Origin: a virus
Reading direction: 5' to 3' (one strand)
Length of the DNA stretch: 29,531 nucleotides
Virus record (IMG/VR): IMGVR_UViG_3300013126_000169
Coordinates: 1 to 29,531 of that record
Position numbers and translations under genes: made by a program. Positions 1 to 8,713 of the stretch are shown here, in pieces. The first letter of the stretch is position 1, and the number at the start of each line of letters is the position of its first letter. Under the pieces are notes generated by a model. That model made no database searches. It was not told where the DNA came from and saw nothing but the letters and a program-made list of their open reading frames with translations.

Positions 1-542
1 CTAGGACTAATTAAAAGTTCGCCAGTAAGAGTGCCGCCAGCTTTTGGAAGTGCAGCATTGGCTAGGTCATAAGCACTTTTAACAGCCGTAGAAGATGCAA
101 TGGTGGTGGAACTGGTTGTGCTCGTGCTATCGCTAATTTTGCTTTGCAGGCCAGAAGGCGTGACTGCCCTTACATTGTCAGTGCCAGTTTGAGTTTCTGC
201 GTCAGTGGCAAGCTCAACAAGGCCAACAGTAGTAGTGGTGCCAGAAGGTGTTAAGTTGACAAACGTGGCGCCATCGTAATATTTCAATCCACGAGTGGTC
301 AGACTTTCGTCAATCCATAATTCGCCATCAGAATTACCAGCACTACCAGCGGGGCTTACATTTGGAGCAGTGGTGCCGGTGTGAGCAGGGCCAATTTTGA
401 CAATGTTTCCAGCACTGTCCTTGAAAAACATTGCAGGCGTCCCTGACGCCGTATTAATTGCAATTTGTCCATCAGCCAAGCCCGATGCAGTGGGGCGCTT
501 ATCGGCAGTGGACGAACGAAGATGCTTAAGAATGGAAGCCAT
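1..542 (-). CDS. tail fibre / tail tip protein, N-terminal part (cut by window edge)
   Basis: The reading frame opens at ATG 542 (MASILKHLRSSTADKRPTAS...) and runs without a stop to base 1, so about 180 residues are visible and the C-terminus lies outside. The N-terminus (KHLRSS, then P.ASGLADGQIAINTASG) is the type seen at the start of many aquatic phage fibre proteins. Residues near 105-130 carry a G-VELATDAETQTGTDN-RAVTPSGL motif, which is the classic phage tail-fibre repeat that also occurs in T4/lambda-type side fibres. Role: trimeric receptor-binding fibre (family knowledge plus position after the tail tip genes). It lies downstream of the small 56-residue gene with a 40-nt gap and has no good Shine-Dalgarno sequence; a TAGAATG element ends 36 nt upstream. 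Confidence 0.8.
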   Translation of the reverse strand, partial: MASILKHLRSSTADKRPTASGLADGQIAINTASGTPAMFFKDSAGNIVKIGPAHTGTTAPNVSPAGSAGNSDGELWIDESLTTRGLKYYDGATFVNLTPSGTTTTVGLVELATDAETQTGTDNVRAVTPSGLQSKISDSTSTTSSTTIASSTAVKSAYDLANAALPKAGGTLTGELLISP

Positions 543-582
543 GTGCCTAAACCAAAAAGGTGGCGATTAAGTCTTTCACATT

Positions 583-753
583 CTAATAATATTCACCTTC
601 ATCTATCTCAGCATTGCTGTCATTGATTAAATGATCCAAATCATCCCATGCCGTATAGTAAAACGCTGAGGCCGTCTTAACTAATACCTGCCCTGGCGTT
701 CCATAAGGTGGTATTTCCTTGCCTGCATAGACAAACTTTTGCGGGATATGCAT
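583..753 (-). CDS. small hypothetical protein between the two fibres (56 aa)
   Basis: This short frame starts at ATG 753 and stops with TAG at 583. It has one of the best ribosome binding sites in the tail region, AGGAG 7 nt upstream, which argues strongly that it is translated. The protein (MHIPQKFVYAGKEIPPYGTP..., ending ..EIDEGEYY) is acidic at the C-terminus, rich in aromatic residues, and has no signal peptide or membrane segment. I do not recognise a family. The segment VLVKTASAFYYTAWDDLD looks like the ..G.VLVK.sa..y.t.W.d.. motif found at the ends of fibre modules, so it may be a fibre-attachment or chaperone peptide, or the detached tip of a fibre. That functional idea is inference. 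Confidence 0.7.
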   Translation of the reverse strand: MHIPQKFVYAGKEIPPYGTPGQVLVKTASAFYYTAWDDLDHLINDSNAEIDEGEYY

Positions 754-760
754 GATTTAG

Positions 761-765
761 CTCCT
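761..765 (-). promoter_or_regulatory. ribosome binding site (AGGAG) of the 56-aa gene
   Basis: AGGAG on the minus strand, spaced 7 nt from ATG 753. It overlaps the gap just after the fibre stop codon at 776 and is the main reason for accepting the small gene. Confidence 0.75.
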
Positions 766-775
766 GCAGCATGGC

Positions 776-3394
776 TCAATAAGCGCCATCGTCTACAGTG
801 CCAACATTCATAATGCCAGTGCCAGATGCCACTGTAATTTCACTAGAAGCACGCACAATGCCTGCTGTAGTTGTATTTGCAATTTGCACTTTCGCCCACA
901 CACTTTCATTAAAATCCTCCTGGCTAGCAATGCCAGAAGCTACAGGCACCAACGAACCTCCGTCAACAAGAACGTCTTGATCGCCAATACCCGCAACAGC
1001 ACTCGTTAGTTCTACTTTGCGCCAATTAGCACCAATCCCCTCAGACAACACCCAGTTGCCAATGGCAAGATTGCTATTGGGAGCTGGCGTGGTGCCAACA
1101 CCAGAAGATGTGACGATAAGATAGAGGCCATTGCTGCTAGTGTTCGGACTAGACAGGGCCTGCCCAACCGTCAAGCCAGCTTCAATGCCATAACTATTAA
1201 TACTTTCAACAACATTGCCGGAGGCGTTATAAGTGCCGCCAAAACGAAGGTTAATTTGCGTGGGACTGCCATAACCAAGGTTTAGCCAGTAACCTTCAGG
1301 CGTAGGTGATACCACGCCCACCCAGATATAGGCAGAACGATCATTGGGATTGATCCACCATTGTCCAGCAAATTCAGGAGTGGGAGCACTTTCGCTAACC
1401 TGTGCAATTCCATAGTCAGCCAGTTGCGAGGCCGTGACGCTATTTGGCGCCAAGAAACTACTCGTAAATGATCCCGTGATAATTTTGCTTGCATCTAAGC
1501 TTGGGATGTCATCTGGCACCAAGTTATTGGCAACAGAAACAATATGACCTTGCGCGTCAATTGTATAGGCTCCTCGATAAGTTCCTGCAGTGGTATTGTT
1601 TGAATGTTGAATAATGCCAGGACCGCCCATTTGCAAGCCCGCGCCGGGTTGCACAGCGCCAACAGTACCACTCGTGGCCAATGGCAAATCAGCCGGAACC
1701 ATTGCCCTAAAAGTTGGTGCTGCATTTGCACCAGTTGTTGGGCCAACAAAAAACCTATTAGCAGCTTGACTGTCTAACGATGAAGTGATGACTGCCGAGA
1801 AATTATCGGGATAAGAAACAGAAAAAGCAAGAGGAGTGGAATCATTAAAAGTGATATTATTAATTGCCGCTTGACGCTGCCAACTGCTGCCATTCCACGT
1901 ATATTCGTAACTAGTGGAAGTGTCCAAGAACTGCTGTCCAGTGAAAGTTCCATTAGCAATTGGCGCATTTGCTTGAACAACAGTAGAAGAACTATTGGCG
2001 AGCTTAATTGCTGTAACGCCACTATTAGCAATTTGCAACGTATCCACTGCATTGTCACCAATCTTGGCATTGGTAATGGCATCATCAGCAATATCTGTTG
2101 TCGCAATGGCGCCTGCAACAAATTTTCCGGCTCCAATGGTGGCCGATGCAATCTTTGCATTAGTTACAGCGCCATCAGCTAAATTGGCGGTAAGAACACC
2201 ACCAGTGCTAATTTGCAGCCCGCTAATTGTTGCAGAAGTAATCTTTGTGCCGGGAACATCACCATCGGAAAGACTAAGTTTTGCATAGGTGACAGCACTG
2301 TCTGCAATCTTGACAGTAGTAACGGCGCTTGTTCCTAAGGCTGTCGTGTCAACAGCTCCAGCGGTGAACTTGGCTGAAGTGATGCCGCTAGAGGCTAGTG
2401 CAGACGTACCAACAGCTCCGGCGTCAATCTTTGCTGCAGTTACGGCAGCAGAAGCAATGGTGGCCGTTGTGACAGCGCTCGTATCTATTCTGCCAGCCGT
2501 AACGCCACTTGTAGCGATTTTGGCGGCAGTAACTGCACCATCGGCAATGGCAGCCGTTGCAACGGCTGCAGAGGCAAGTTGAAGGCCGCTAATCGTGGCA
2601 CTTGTAATTTTGCTGCCAGGAACATCACCAGCCGCCAAATTAAGCTTGGCATAGGCAATAGTATTGTCTGCAATTTTTACATTAGTAACAGCACTGCTTC
2701 CAAGGGCTGTAGTGTCAACTGCACCAGCCGCAAATTTTGCACTAGTAATGCCACTAGTTGCTAACGCAGCAGTGCTGACTGCCCCATCAGCAAGCTTAGT
2801 TCCCTGAATAGTTGCAGCAGCAATTTTTGCATTGGTAATTGCGCTATCAGCAATTTTTGCCGTTGTTACATTGCTATCAAGAATTTTGATAGTGGTAATT
2901 GCGTCCGAAGCAATACTTCCAGCAGTTAAGCCACCGCTTTGAATTTTGGCATCAGTGATGGCATTGGCGGCAATTTTTGCTGTTGTAATGGCACTATCGG
3001 CAATGCCAGCAGTGGGCATAACCACTTGCTGATAAGAGCCAGCAGAATAAATATAGAGATTTTGGTCAGTGGAACGGAACCAACCTTTGCCAGTAAAATT
3101 ATTGGCGGCGGGAGAAGTGCTAGCTGAAACAATAGAGCTATTGTCGTTTAATTTTGCAGAGGTGATTAGGCTATCTGCCAATGCAGAGGTGCCGATTTTG
3201 GTTGCACTAGCCTGGTTAAGTTTGATTAAATCAATACTGCCATCAGTGATTAAGGTAATACCGGCCTCAACCAAACTGGCCGCGCGAATTTTCTTTGTTT
3301 CACTAGCGCTTATATCGACAATCGGCAGCTCATCATTGGCGGCCAATGACCCAGCAGCAAGCAAATTAAGCTGAGAAATTGTCTGGTCGGCCAT
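776..3394 (-). CDS. large repeat-built tail fibre / structural protein (872 aa)
   Basis: The N-terminus (MADQTISQLNLLAAGSLAAN, then DELPIVDISASETKKI) matches a type of N-terminal module I remember from cyanophage fibre and baseplate-attached proteins. Residues about 131-467 consist of repeats with a period of roughly 10 residues of the form A-[IV]-T-x-A-K-I-A-D/x, probably a trimeric beta-solenoid shaft. The second half contains fibre-type modules: a WNGSSWQ segment near 500, a Q-W-W-I-N motif near 675, and a C-terminal TTAGIVRASSEITVASGTG motif. There is no catalytic signature. It lies between tail-tube-like genes and the 56-aa gene, and has no clear Shine-Dalgarno sequence. Role: host recognition fibre (inference from family and position). 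The same locus produces several long antisense and off-frame ORFs because of the repeat. Confidence 0.8.
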   Translation of the reverse strand: MADQTISQLNLLAAGSLAANDELPIVDISASETKKIRAASLVEAGITLITDGSIDLIKLNQASATKIGTSALADSLITSAKLNDNSSIVSASTSPAANNFTGKGWFRSTDQNLYIYSAGSYQQVVMPTAGIADSAITTAKIAANAITDAKIQSGGLTAGSIASDAITTIKILDSNVTTAKIADSAITNAKIAAATIQGTKLADGAVSTAALATSGITSAKFAAGAVDTTALGSSAVTNVKIADNTIAYAKLNLAAGDVPGSKITSATISGLQLASAAVATAAIADGAVTAAKIATSGVTAGRIDTSAVTTATIASAAVTAAKIDAGAVGTSALASSGITSAKFTAGAVDTTALGTSAVTTVKIADSAVTYAKLSLSDGDVPGTKITSATISGLQISTGGVLTANLADGAVTNAKIASATIGAGKFVAGAIATTDIADDAITNAKIGDNAVDTLQIANSGVTAIKLANSSSTVVQANAPIANGTFTGQQFLDTSTSYEYTWNGSSWQRQAAINNITFNDSTPLAFSVSYPDNFSAVITSSLDSQAANRFFVGPTTGANAAPTFRAMVPADLPLATSGTVGAVQPGAGLQMGGPGIIQHSNNTTAGTYRGAYTIDAQGHIVSVANNLVPDDIPSLDASKIITGSFTSSFLAPNSVTASQLADYGIAQVSESAPTPEFAGQWWINPNDRSAYIWVGVVSPTPEGYWLNLGYGSPTQINLRFGGTYNASGNVVESINSYGIEAGLTVGQALSSPNTSSNGLYLIVTSSGVGTTPAPNSNLAIGNWVLSEGIGANWRKVELTSAVAGIGDQDVLVDGGSLVPVASGIASQEDFNESVWAKVQIANTTTAGIVRASSEITVASGTGIMNVGTVDDGAY
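1994..3004 (-). repeat. decapeptide-repeat tract with a 122-residue block duplication
   Basis: This is an in-gene repeat encoding residues 131-467 of the fibre. The unit is about 30 bp (10 residues; e.g. DSAITTAKIA). A longer block, residues 214-272 (SGITSAKF...KITSATISGLQ), recurs at 336-394 with few changes, an offset of 122 residues (366 bp). This suggests tandem duplication followed by drift. Confidence 0.8.
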
Positions 3395-3444
3395 CTTACA
3401 ATGTCTGTGCTATTAAAAGAATTCTAACCATTGCCACCATTGTA

Positions 3445-4320
3445 TTAATCATCCACTTCCTGAAGCAATGCATCCACGTCAAACAATTTGGTAAGAATGC
3501 GTCCTTGGTCTTGCTGCAGCACATAACCTTGCGCTCTTCCTACTTTTAAACCAATTTCCCCTGTCGAAAGAAAATCAATGGACACGGAAATAATCTGATC
3601 GCCCCTAATCTCAACGCCAGCCCTGTTAATTACTGCGTCAAATTCATAATATACATCCAAATCACTGCCATATACGTTTTCGTCCGTAAGCCATAATTGA
3701 GCCGAAAATGCGCTTCCAATTTCTATGCGTTGAATAAGCTGTAAAAGTAAGAGTGAATTTTCTTTACGCTCCGTTGTAAATGGATTAAAAAGCGCATCAA
3801 TCGAACCACTTCCACTAATCAATCCAGCGCTATATTGCTGCTTAAATTTATCGTTAAGCGAAGTGGTCTCAACCGCATCTCGTTCGGTTTGAAAAGTAAA
3901 CCCTGTAACATTGCCCGCTATGTTATAGTCTGCATCTTCCACTTCAATGACAATAGCAACTGGAGCCCCTGTAAATGCAGCCAAAGGAAGCTCTAGGCTT
4001 CTTTCGTTATTAACCGCCGCTTCAAACGTGCGAAAAAATCGCAAGCCACCGTATAAATTTACATTAACGTAGGCCGTAAATGTTTCCTGAATTTGCAATG
4101 CTAAGGGCCAATTTGCGGCGGGAAAACAAATTAACTTACGTGAATCAGTGGTTGAAATGGTAATTCTATCGCCAGTTACAATATTTTCTAGACTGCCGTC
4201 AAATCCAAGTCGATTTAAAACTACATTCACGTCATCTGGCGCGATTTCACTATTAAATGAAACCACTTGCGAATTTCTCCGCAAACGGACTGTGCCCGTA
4301 TGTCCAGCGAAGAAAGTCAT
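3445..4320 (-). CDS. tail-tube-like structural protein, long paralogue (291 aa)
   Basis: It starts MTFFAGHTGTVRLRR, which lines up with MAFYTGRSGSLSFG of the gene immediately upstream. Its second half (around residues 140-275, with TSLNDKFKQQYSAGLISGSG followed by SIDALF) parallels the VELISTNSIDSG / GIKGATGSATLIYY segment of that gene. I therefore read the two as paralogues with a tail-tube-like beta-barrel fold; residues about 40-135 are extra. The gap to the upstream stop is only 4 nt. No Shine-Dalgarno sequence is evident. Role: tail or tail-tip structural component (inference). Its position after the J-like hub rather than before the tape measure gene is unusual for a tube protein. Confidence 0.6.
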   Translation of the reverse strand: MTFFAGHTGTVRLRRNSQVVSFNSEIAPDDVNVVLNRLGFDGSLENIVTGDRITISTTDSRKLICFPAANWPLALQIQETFTAYVNVNLYGGLRFFRTFEAAVNNERSLELPLAAFTGAPVAIVIEVEDADYNIAGNVTGFTFQTERDAVETTSLNDKFKQQYSAGLISGSGSIDALFNPFTTERKENSLLLLQLIQRIEIGSAFSAQLWLTDENVYGSDLDVYYEFDAVINRAGVEIRGDQIISVSIDFLSTGEIGLKVGRAQGYVLQQDQGRILTKLFDVDALLQEVDD

Positions 4321-4324
4321 TAAC

Positions 4325-4807
4325 TTAGCTCAACACTTCCACAAAATCCCCGTCCATAGTGAATTGGATGGGCACGGTAGAAAGCTCGCCGGTTGAAACA
4401 GCTACGCCAGCGGAAGTAATGTAGCCCCAAAATTTAATATCGTCGGAACCATCGCCACCAGTATTGAGTTCAAAAAATAAGCGATCAGCTTCCGTAATAT
4501 TGCCAGTTTTCATAATAGAATTTTGTAGCAAATTCACGAAAGAATATAAAGTGTTGGTTTCGTTACCCTCCAGGCGGTAATAAATCAATGTGGCACTACC
4601 AGTGGCACCTTTAATGCCAGGAGTGAAAGTATTAACGCCGCTATCAATGGAATTGGTGGAAATCAATTCAACAGTGGTGTCAAGCGACCAGTCGCGAATC
4701 TTAGCCACCTGACGAATGTTAGAGGGCTGGCTAAGACTGCTAGAAGGCGCCGTGCTGTCCGTTGTGCCAAAGGACAAGCTCCCAGAGCGACCAGTGTAAA
4801 AGGCCAT
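4325..4807 (-). CDS. tail-tube-like structural protein, short paralogue (160 aa)
   Basis: This compact 160-aa protein has the hallmarks of major tail tube proteins of siphoviruses: a central IRDWSLDTTVELISTNSIDS stretch, a following GIKGATGSATLIYY strand, and a C-terminal VPIQFTMDGDFVEV strand. Length and motif order agree with a single tube domain. It lies between the J-like hub and its longer paralogue. Because a better-placed, highly expressed major tail protein candidate exists at 16571-17149, I treat this one as a tail-tip or fibre-connecting tube homologue; it could alternatively be the true tube. A TATAGAATG element lies 22 nt upstream of the start. Confidence 0.6.
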   Translation of the reverse strand: MAFYTGRSGSLSFGTTDSTAPSSSLSQPSNIRQVAKIRDWSLDTTVELISTNSIDSGVNTFTPGIKGATGSATLIYYRLEGNETNTLYSFVNLLQNSIMKTGNITEADRLFFELNTGGDGSDDIKFWGYITSAGVAVSTGELSTVPIQFTMDGDFVEVLS

Positions 4808-4829
4808 GTCGATGAATCGTTAATAATTA

Positions 4830-4838
4830 CATTCTATA
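4830..4838 (-). promoter_or_regulatory. candidate intergenic element TATAGAATG (possible -10 box)
   Basis: TATAGAATG on the minus strand, in the 37-nt gap before the 160-aa tail protein. The identical nonamer occurs in the gap before the tape measure gene at 14458-14466, and shorter forms lie at 579-585 and 3421-3426. No convincing -35 box is seen, so a promoter role is only a hypothesis. Confidence 0.25.
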
Positions 4839-4844
4839 CATAGT

Positions 4845-7800
4845 CTATTCTGAACGACCATCAATTAAGAACAAACCATTTACCGTTTCTGCCAAACCGC
4901 GGGAAATCATGGATAGGCCATTGCCATCAGTGGCATGATGCACAGCGCGAATGGTCACTTCCCCTTCTTCATCCATTTGCACTTCCGTCACACGAAACAC
5001 TCGCTTTGTATTAACAACAGTGCCAATTACAAAAAGCTTACCCACGTAATTCTGGAAAGCTCCAAAATCATTCCCCACTCGCGCTTGATTATTGGCAACA
5101 GTAACGCCAGTAAATAATTGCGTGGAAGATGCCCCGCCATCTGGCGTATACACAAGCATCGAATAGTTTGTTCCATCGGGAATAGTAGTAGTCACGGGCA
5201 GGTTTAATTTGCCTCCGTCTTCAATGGTTCCCGTGTAAATGCCATCCCATTGATTATGGGCTAGTTCCACATAAATATATGCACCAGGGAAAACGGGACT
5301 ATCGGTGGGAAAGGTTTTAAATTCAATGGCACGTTGCGAATATCGCTTGCTATTGCAAAGAAATTTGGCCATCAAAATGGCTTGCTGACGTTGCGTAACG
5401 AATGCTGAAGCATCAATAGTTTTGCGCGAAGCATTGTTTTCAATAATATCAGCAAATTGCACGTCCACGCTTGTATTAACTGCAAAGCCATTGTCGGTAT
5501 CATTTTTCCTGTAAATTACCGATACAATCATGTCTTGCGTATTTTCCCCGTAATCAATAAACTCTTCTTTGTACGATTCTTCAATAATATTGCCTTGATT
5601 AAACAATGCCGAAATGCCAATCTGCCTGGTAATTGCACCAGTATTTTGCACGTATGGTACAGCCGGAATTAATACATCTTGACCGCCAACTTTTGCAAGT
5701 TCTAGCAAACTAAATCCCGACGTTTGTGCCCAAAATTGACGCCACGAAACTGGTTCCGCGATCACTCCGTCCACGAATAAATTATTGGTTTCGCAAAACT
5801 TTTTACTCTTTGCCAACTGCTCTAAATCTACGGAATGCACGCTTGCATGACGACCAATGCCATCTTGTGCATCAAGCACGGTATCAATGAAAATATCTGG
5901 GGCTGTATTGGCATAACCATTGGCCGAATCCGAAAGATATTGAAAACCAGACTGCCCCCATGCAATACCATTAACTGTGCCAGAAGTGCGGAGAAGGCGA
6001 CAAAGGCGCCCTTGTTCCACAAAAACACTAAAAGAACGTAAATCTTGGACGCTTTTGCCCGAATATAAATTCAAACCAATCAGGCATAAATTATTATATA
6101 ACCCTAAATAATTTTCATAGGAGTCAACAATTTGTTCAGTTACTGCGGCCAGCATTAATTCTGGACCATTATCAAAAGAAAATTGCAATTGAGTGTCAGA
6201 ATTAACACTAAATACATCCCATTCGTTAGTTCCGGCAGGCTGTTGATTAATTGGCGGAAATAAAGGGGATTCTTGAATCGAACCAGTAAAGTGCATAAAT
6301 GCAGTTGGCGCAAAAGATAAATTCACGCCTAGCGTTTGCTCGGTTCCATTGTTTTCCAAATAGGCAAACCGAATTTTGCCTTCAAAAGTTCTCAATGCTG
6401 GTGTTTTATTTGCCTCCGCTATTACATCGTAGATTGGCTCAAATTTAAACTGAAAGTTTTGGCCATTTACTGCCCCAGTAAGATTACTATCAAATCGCAA
6501 GTAAACAAAATTTTCAATGTCAGCAGCTCGTCTTATTACAAATATAGCGGGCACATATGAATATGATGAGTCGGTTGTTCTTTTTACCTTGACTACAAAC
6601 ATAGAAGAGCGATGTTTTAAGCCATTGTCCGCACTACTATATCCAGACCCCCGTCGATTGCTGCCATATTCTTCTTGTCTTCCGCTAACTCTTTTGAAAA
6701 CCCTGGCCTTAATTGAAAAATCAACAATGTGACATGGTGAAACCACTTGATAAAAAGCCTCTTCAATGCGAACAAGAGCTTTTGTATTGAAATAATCATC
6801 TCTCTGCGACCCAAGCGCAGTCGGCCCCGCAATATTATCAAGATCAACATATGATTGCAAAATTATGCGTTCTTGTTCTGTTAAAGGTCGCGCAGCACGG
6901 TGTCCATATTCGGTGGGATTGCAAATATTTTGATTTTCCCAATATCCATCTTCGCCATATGTGCTCACAAAAACCAACTGCTCATTGCATTCCCAATTTG
7001 TTGGCACATAATTGTGGATGTTTCCATTTGCCAATAATTCGGCGGCGCTTCCAAAAAGTGAATCTTCTTCCATAATTGGAACAATTGCCTGTTCTGCTCT
7101 TAGAAATTGCTGCCGACGCTCATATAAATATGTATTTGGTGTCAAATAACTAAAAATAGAGTTTGGATCTACATCTTCTACTTTTACGGCTTGATATGGA
7201 ACATAAGGCGCCAATCCTCGCTCAACAACAACAAGGCCAATATTCATAACGCCATCAACCGTATCTCCACGAGAAATAGTGGTAACCTTCGCCTTTATTG
7301 AACCAAATTTAAACAATCCAGAATTATCAAAAACTGATGCCAAGGATCGTCTTGATTCTTTTGCTTCTTCAGTGGCCAGCCCTTCCCGTTCATTTGTGGT
7401 TTGGGCAAGCGCAACTCCAATTGAAGTGTTTTCTTCATATGCACGTAAAGCAACGTATTCTGCGCCATTTTCAATGGAAAGAAAAATTTTATTATTATCT
7501 TGCTCAAAGTCTCCGCCAGCATTTCTAATAAATAAATTTACATGTATTGGCACCGCCCCATAAATACCAAATTGATTTGCGGATGATGGCGAATAACAAT
7601 GGCTAAAGCCCTGATAAACCGCACCTCCTTTTCTAATCAAATAAACATTTGTCGATTCATTGCCAATTTTAGTGGGATCCGCCACATCAATTCCATACAA
7701 TTGCGGTTTTAAATAAGAATTAATAATTGCTCCTGTTGTGTTTTCGCGAAAATAAATCCAAAAATTTTGTGCAACCAAACCGCTCAGCGCTGTTTGCCCA

Positions 7801-8321
7801 AAAGCTGTTTTTCCCAAATTAATTCTTCCAATCCCGCCCCCGCCAAGAGCGAATAAAAGTTTTACTAGCTGACTATTACCATAACTTAACAATGACGACC
7901 AAATTAATGAGGCGGCCATTCGCACGCCACCATTTGAATTTGCCTCTATGTTTGTATAAACAAGATTAACTGGATCACCATAGGCCGCTAATTGCTGCTG
8001 GCTATCAAAGCCAAAACGAGGGGCAAATAGTTCGTCACGAGTGGATGGAACGCCGCCTCCCGTGGATGAACCAGCGCGAAGCTGAGGGGCTTGAGCAGGT
8101 GGAGGCGCAATAAGTGCCGCCACCACTTGAAATACAATGCCAACAACGGCAATAATAATTGCAGCAACTTCCCAGTTTCTAATATCTAATGTTGTGCCTT
8201 CTTTTGCGTCTGCATATAATTGTTGCTGCGCGACAAAATCTAAATACTCTTCCTTGGTAATGCCAAGAGCATCAATTAATTGGTATTCATAAGGAAGCAG
8301 TTTGTCGCGCTTGTCGCTCAT
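4845..8321 (-). CDS. tail tip hub protein, lambda J-like (1158 aa)
   Basis: This very large protein directly follows the K/L/M-type genes, the usual position of the central tail fibre or host-specificity hub. I chose ATG 8321 (MSDKRDKLLPYEY) because it overlaps the upstream stop as TAATG; the frame extends four more codons to a TTG. Residues about 51-72 form a strongly hydrophobic, proline-terminated segment (VAAIIIAVVGIVFQVVAALI) like that of lambda gpI-type assembly proteins. Then comes YGDPVNLVYTN...GGVRMAASLIW, typical of the N-terminal hub of J-like proteins in aquatic siphoviruses. The later part (about 830-1000) looks like the phage tail 'tip attachment' domain with FVDGVIAEP and QILMAKFLCNSKR-type motifs. 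Role: closes the tube, contacts the cell surface and nucleates tail assembly (family knowledge). Confidence 0.8.
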   Translation of the reverse strand: MSDKRDKLLPYEYQLIDALGITKEEYLDFVAQQQLYADAKEGTTLDIRNWEVAAIIIAVVGIVFQVVAALIAPPPAQAPQLRAGSSTGGGVPSTRDELFAPRFGFDSQQQLAAYGDPVNLVYTNIEANSNGGVRMAASLIWSSLLSYGNSQLVKLLFALGGGGIGRINLGKTAFGQTALSGLVAQNFWIYFRENTTGAIINSYLKPQLYGIDVADPTKIGNESTNVYLIRKGGAVYQGFSHCYSPSSANQFGIYGAVPIHVNLFIRNAGGDFEQDNNKIFLSIENGAEYVALRAYEENTSIGVALAQTTNEREGLATEEAKESRRSLASVFDNSGLFKFGSIKAKVTTISRGDTVDGVMNIGLVVVERGLAPYVPYQAVKVEDVDPNSIFSYLTPNTYLYERRQQFLRAEQAIVPIMEEDSLFGSAAELLANGNIHNYVPTNWECNEQLVFVSTYGEDGYWENQNICNPTEYGHRAARPLTEQERIILQSYVDLDNIAGPTALGSQRDDYFNTKALVRIEEAFYQVVSPCHIVDFSIKARVFKRVSGRQEEYGSNRRGSGYSSADNGLKHRSSMFVVKVKRTTDSSYSYVPAIFVIRRAADIENFVYLRFDSNLTGAVNGQNFQFKFEPIYDVIAEANKTPALRTFEGKIRFAYLENNGTEQTLGVNLSFAPTAFMHFTGSIQESPLFPPINQQPAGTNEWDVFSVNSDTQLQFSFDNGPELMLAAVTEQIVDSYENYLGLYNNLCLIGLNLYSGKSVQDLRSFSVFVEQGRLCRLLRTSGTVNGIAWGQSGFQYLSDSANGYANTAPDIFIDTVLDAQDGIGRHASVHSVDLEQLAKSKKFCETNNLFVDGVIAEPVSWRQFWAQTSGFSLLELAKVGGQDVLIPAVPYVQNTGAITRQIGISALFNQGNIIEESYKEEFIDYGENTQDMIVSVIYRKNDTDNGFAVNTSVDVQFADIIENNASRKTIDASAFVTQRQQAILMAKFLCNSKRYSQRAIEFKTFPTDSPVFPGAYIYVELAHNQWDGIYTGTIEDGGKLNLPVTTTIPDGTNYSMLVYTPDGGASSTQLFTGVTVANNQARVGNDFGAFQNYVGKLFVIGTVVNTKRVFRVTEVQMDEEGEVTIRAVHHATDGNGLSMISRGLAETVNGLFLIDGRSE

Positions 8322-8713
8322 TAATCTGCCCAAAAATAATACTTTGGCCGCACCCTTGAGACAGGCGCTGCTACTACCATCTTACTTGGCCCGAGAAATA
8401 AACAATTGCCATCGTCCAATACAACAGCCATGGCAAGCAATGAATTGCCGCCTGGCAGGTAAAATACTGCGCCAGGGCGTGGTTCAGTAATTTTTTTGCC
8501 AAAACTTAATAACCAACGTAAAATTTTCCAAATAGTTAGCTCTTCCTCTTCATAATCTTGATACACCCATGGATAGGAAGCTTCTAAATGCTTAAGGCCC
8601 AGCCGTTTTCTAACTTCCATGCAAAGAAGCCAGCAATCAGTGAAGCCTTCACCATCACTTGGGCGTGCAGCATATTGATGCTTTAGCCCAATCAGATCGC
8701 TGTAATCAATCAT
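8321..8713 (-). CDS. NlpC/P60-type tail assembly protein, lambda K-like, lacking the usual His (130 aa)
   Basis: The motif FTDCWLLCMEVRKRLGL at residues 24-40 is the catalytic-cysteine segment of NlpC/P60 domains (Cys27), as in phage tail protein K. The later PRPGAVFYLPGG and AMAVVLDDGNCLFL segments match the second half of the fold, but the position where the catalytic histidine normally sits (before V-V-L) is Ala94, so the enzyme may be inactive. The gene overlaps the upstream one as ATGA and the downstream one as TAATG, indicating translational coupling within the M-L-K-J block. Family role: peptidoglycan hydrolysis or tip assembly at the tail end. Confidence 0.75.
   Translation of the reverse strand: MIDYSDLIGLKHQYAARPSDGEGFTDCWLLCMEVRKRLGLKHLEASYPWVYQDYEEEELTIWKILRWLLSFGKKITEPRPGAVFYLPGGNSLLAMAVVLDDGNCLFLGPSKMVVAAPVSRVRPKYYFWAD

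Noticed and set aside
1994-3004. Regularly spaced repeats considered as a CRISPR array
   Set aside because: The repeats are degenerate, lack conserved direct repeats with unique spacers, and translate in frame as a protein repeat.
1774-3374. Several 60-130-codon frames on both strands within the large fibre gene
   Set aside because: All arise from the repeat periodicity of the fibre; their translations are low-complexity copies of the same unit in other frames.
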